Below are positions 63,941 through 64,000 of a stretch of 64,000 nucleotides of DNA, piece after piece. The stretch spans positions 682,001-746,000 of the forward strand of contig CAVVWM010000011.1 of the NCBI GenBank assembly GCA_963751955.1. The letters run 5' to 3'. Both the position numbers and the translations under genes were made by a program. The first letter of the stretch is position 1. Every line of letters starts with the position of its first letter. The DNA comes from JABDIY01 sp963751955. GTDB taxonomy: Bacteria > Actinomycetota > Acidimicrobiia > Acidimicrobiales > SZUA-35. A model generated the notes under the pieces. It made no database searches and was not told the origin of the DNA. It worked only from the letters and a program-made list of their open reading frames with translations.

Positions 63941-64000
63941 CTAGAGGATCGGAGAGAGCATGAGCTCAGCTCCGACGACACCGAGCACCCCAAATACCGC
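63941..64000 (-). CDS. C-terminal end of an unidentified gene cut by the window
   Basis: An open minus-strand frame of 19 codons enters at the window edge and stops with TAG at 63941. The residues (AVFGVLGVVGAELMLSPIL) are hydrophobic, as in the last helix of a membrane protein. It converges on the methyltransferase gene, 10 bases away. Too short to identify, and it could be chance. Confidence 0.35.
   Translation of the reverse strand, partial: AVFGVLGVVGAELMLSPIL

Overview
The window reads as chromosomal core sequence from a high-GC Gram-positive bacterium (Actinomycetota), most plausibly an uncultured or marine member of class Acidimicrobiia. The placement is inferred from gene content: a PASTA Ser/Thr kinase, the RDD/SpoIIM/DUF58/MoxR/DUF4350/DUF4129 cluster also found in Mycobacterium, the indirect GatCAB route, a PRK13208-type ValS, classical menaquinone genes and pervasive leaderless start sites. 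No tRNA, rRNA, CRISPR array, insertion sequence, integrase or phage gene was seen. Nearly every base is in or next to a gene, and no gene-free stretch exceeds 300 bases.

Layout. 1-2511 (-): gatC-gatA-gatB. 2676-6550 (-): SCP2 protein, PASTA kinase, cysS. 6715-12933 (+): valS, serB, a 4HBT thioesterase, an MBL hydrolase, an alpha/beta hydrolase. 12958-14813 (-): LOG protein and aldo/keto reductase, divergent from an HD-domain gene. 15637-17594 (+): Ada-AlkA fusion and ogt. 17665-30839 (-): a purine super-cluster, NT5C-like nucleotidase, purL, purQ, purE, purK, purC, purF, a purD-purM fusion, purN, guaB. 30944-32327 (+): three uncharacterised small genes. 32379-37563: acsA, two uncharacterised genes, a thiolase, ybaK. 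37687-41300 (-): btuF-btuC-btuD-cobO behind a cobalamin riboswitch. 41307-43549 (-): a membrane HD-GYP protein apparently fused to a pentapeptide-repeat domain. 43622-51048: menC, menH, menB, menE, menF, menD, covering chorismate to DHNA-CoA. 51074-56026: nucleotidyltransferase, DMT transporter, tsaC/sua5, mnmA, iscS. 56073-63133: the MoxR/DUF58 envelope cluster. 63193-63930: a SAM methyltransferase. An unidentified gene enters at the right edge.

Two patterns cut across the genes. First, at least 24 genes carry a TANNNT hexamer ending 5 to 8 bases before the chosen ATG/GTG, the signature of leaderless transcripts; it was used to choose starts (for example cysS GTG 6550, menB ATG 46424, Ada-AlkA GTG 15637 by a weaker variant). 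Second, at least seven single-base shifts interrupt genes expected to be intact (gatB, gatA, valS, purL, the HD-GYP gene, menE twice). Several lie in essential genes and at short base runs, so sequencing or assembly indels are the likeliest cause, and the affected genes are annotated as single units.

The most unusual items are the PurD-PurM fusion followed by PurN (the eukaryotic GARS-AIRS-GART order, split only at the last junction), the HD-GYP/pentapeptide fusion, a VapC-like relic inside the purine cluster, a leaderless mini-ORF overlapping the start of spoIIM, and a DMT transporter whose leaderless signal points to an ATC codon.
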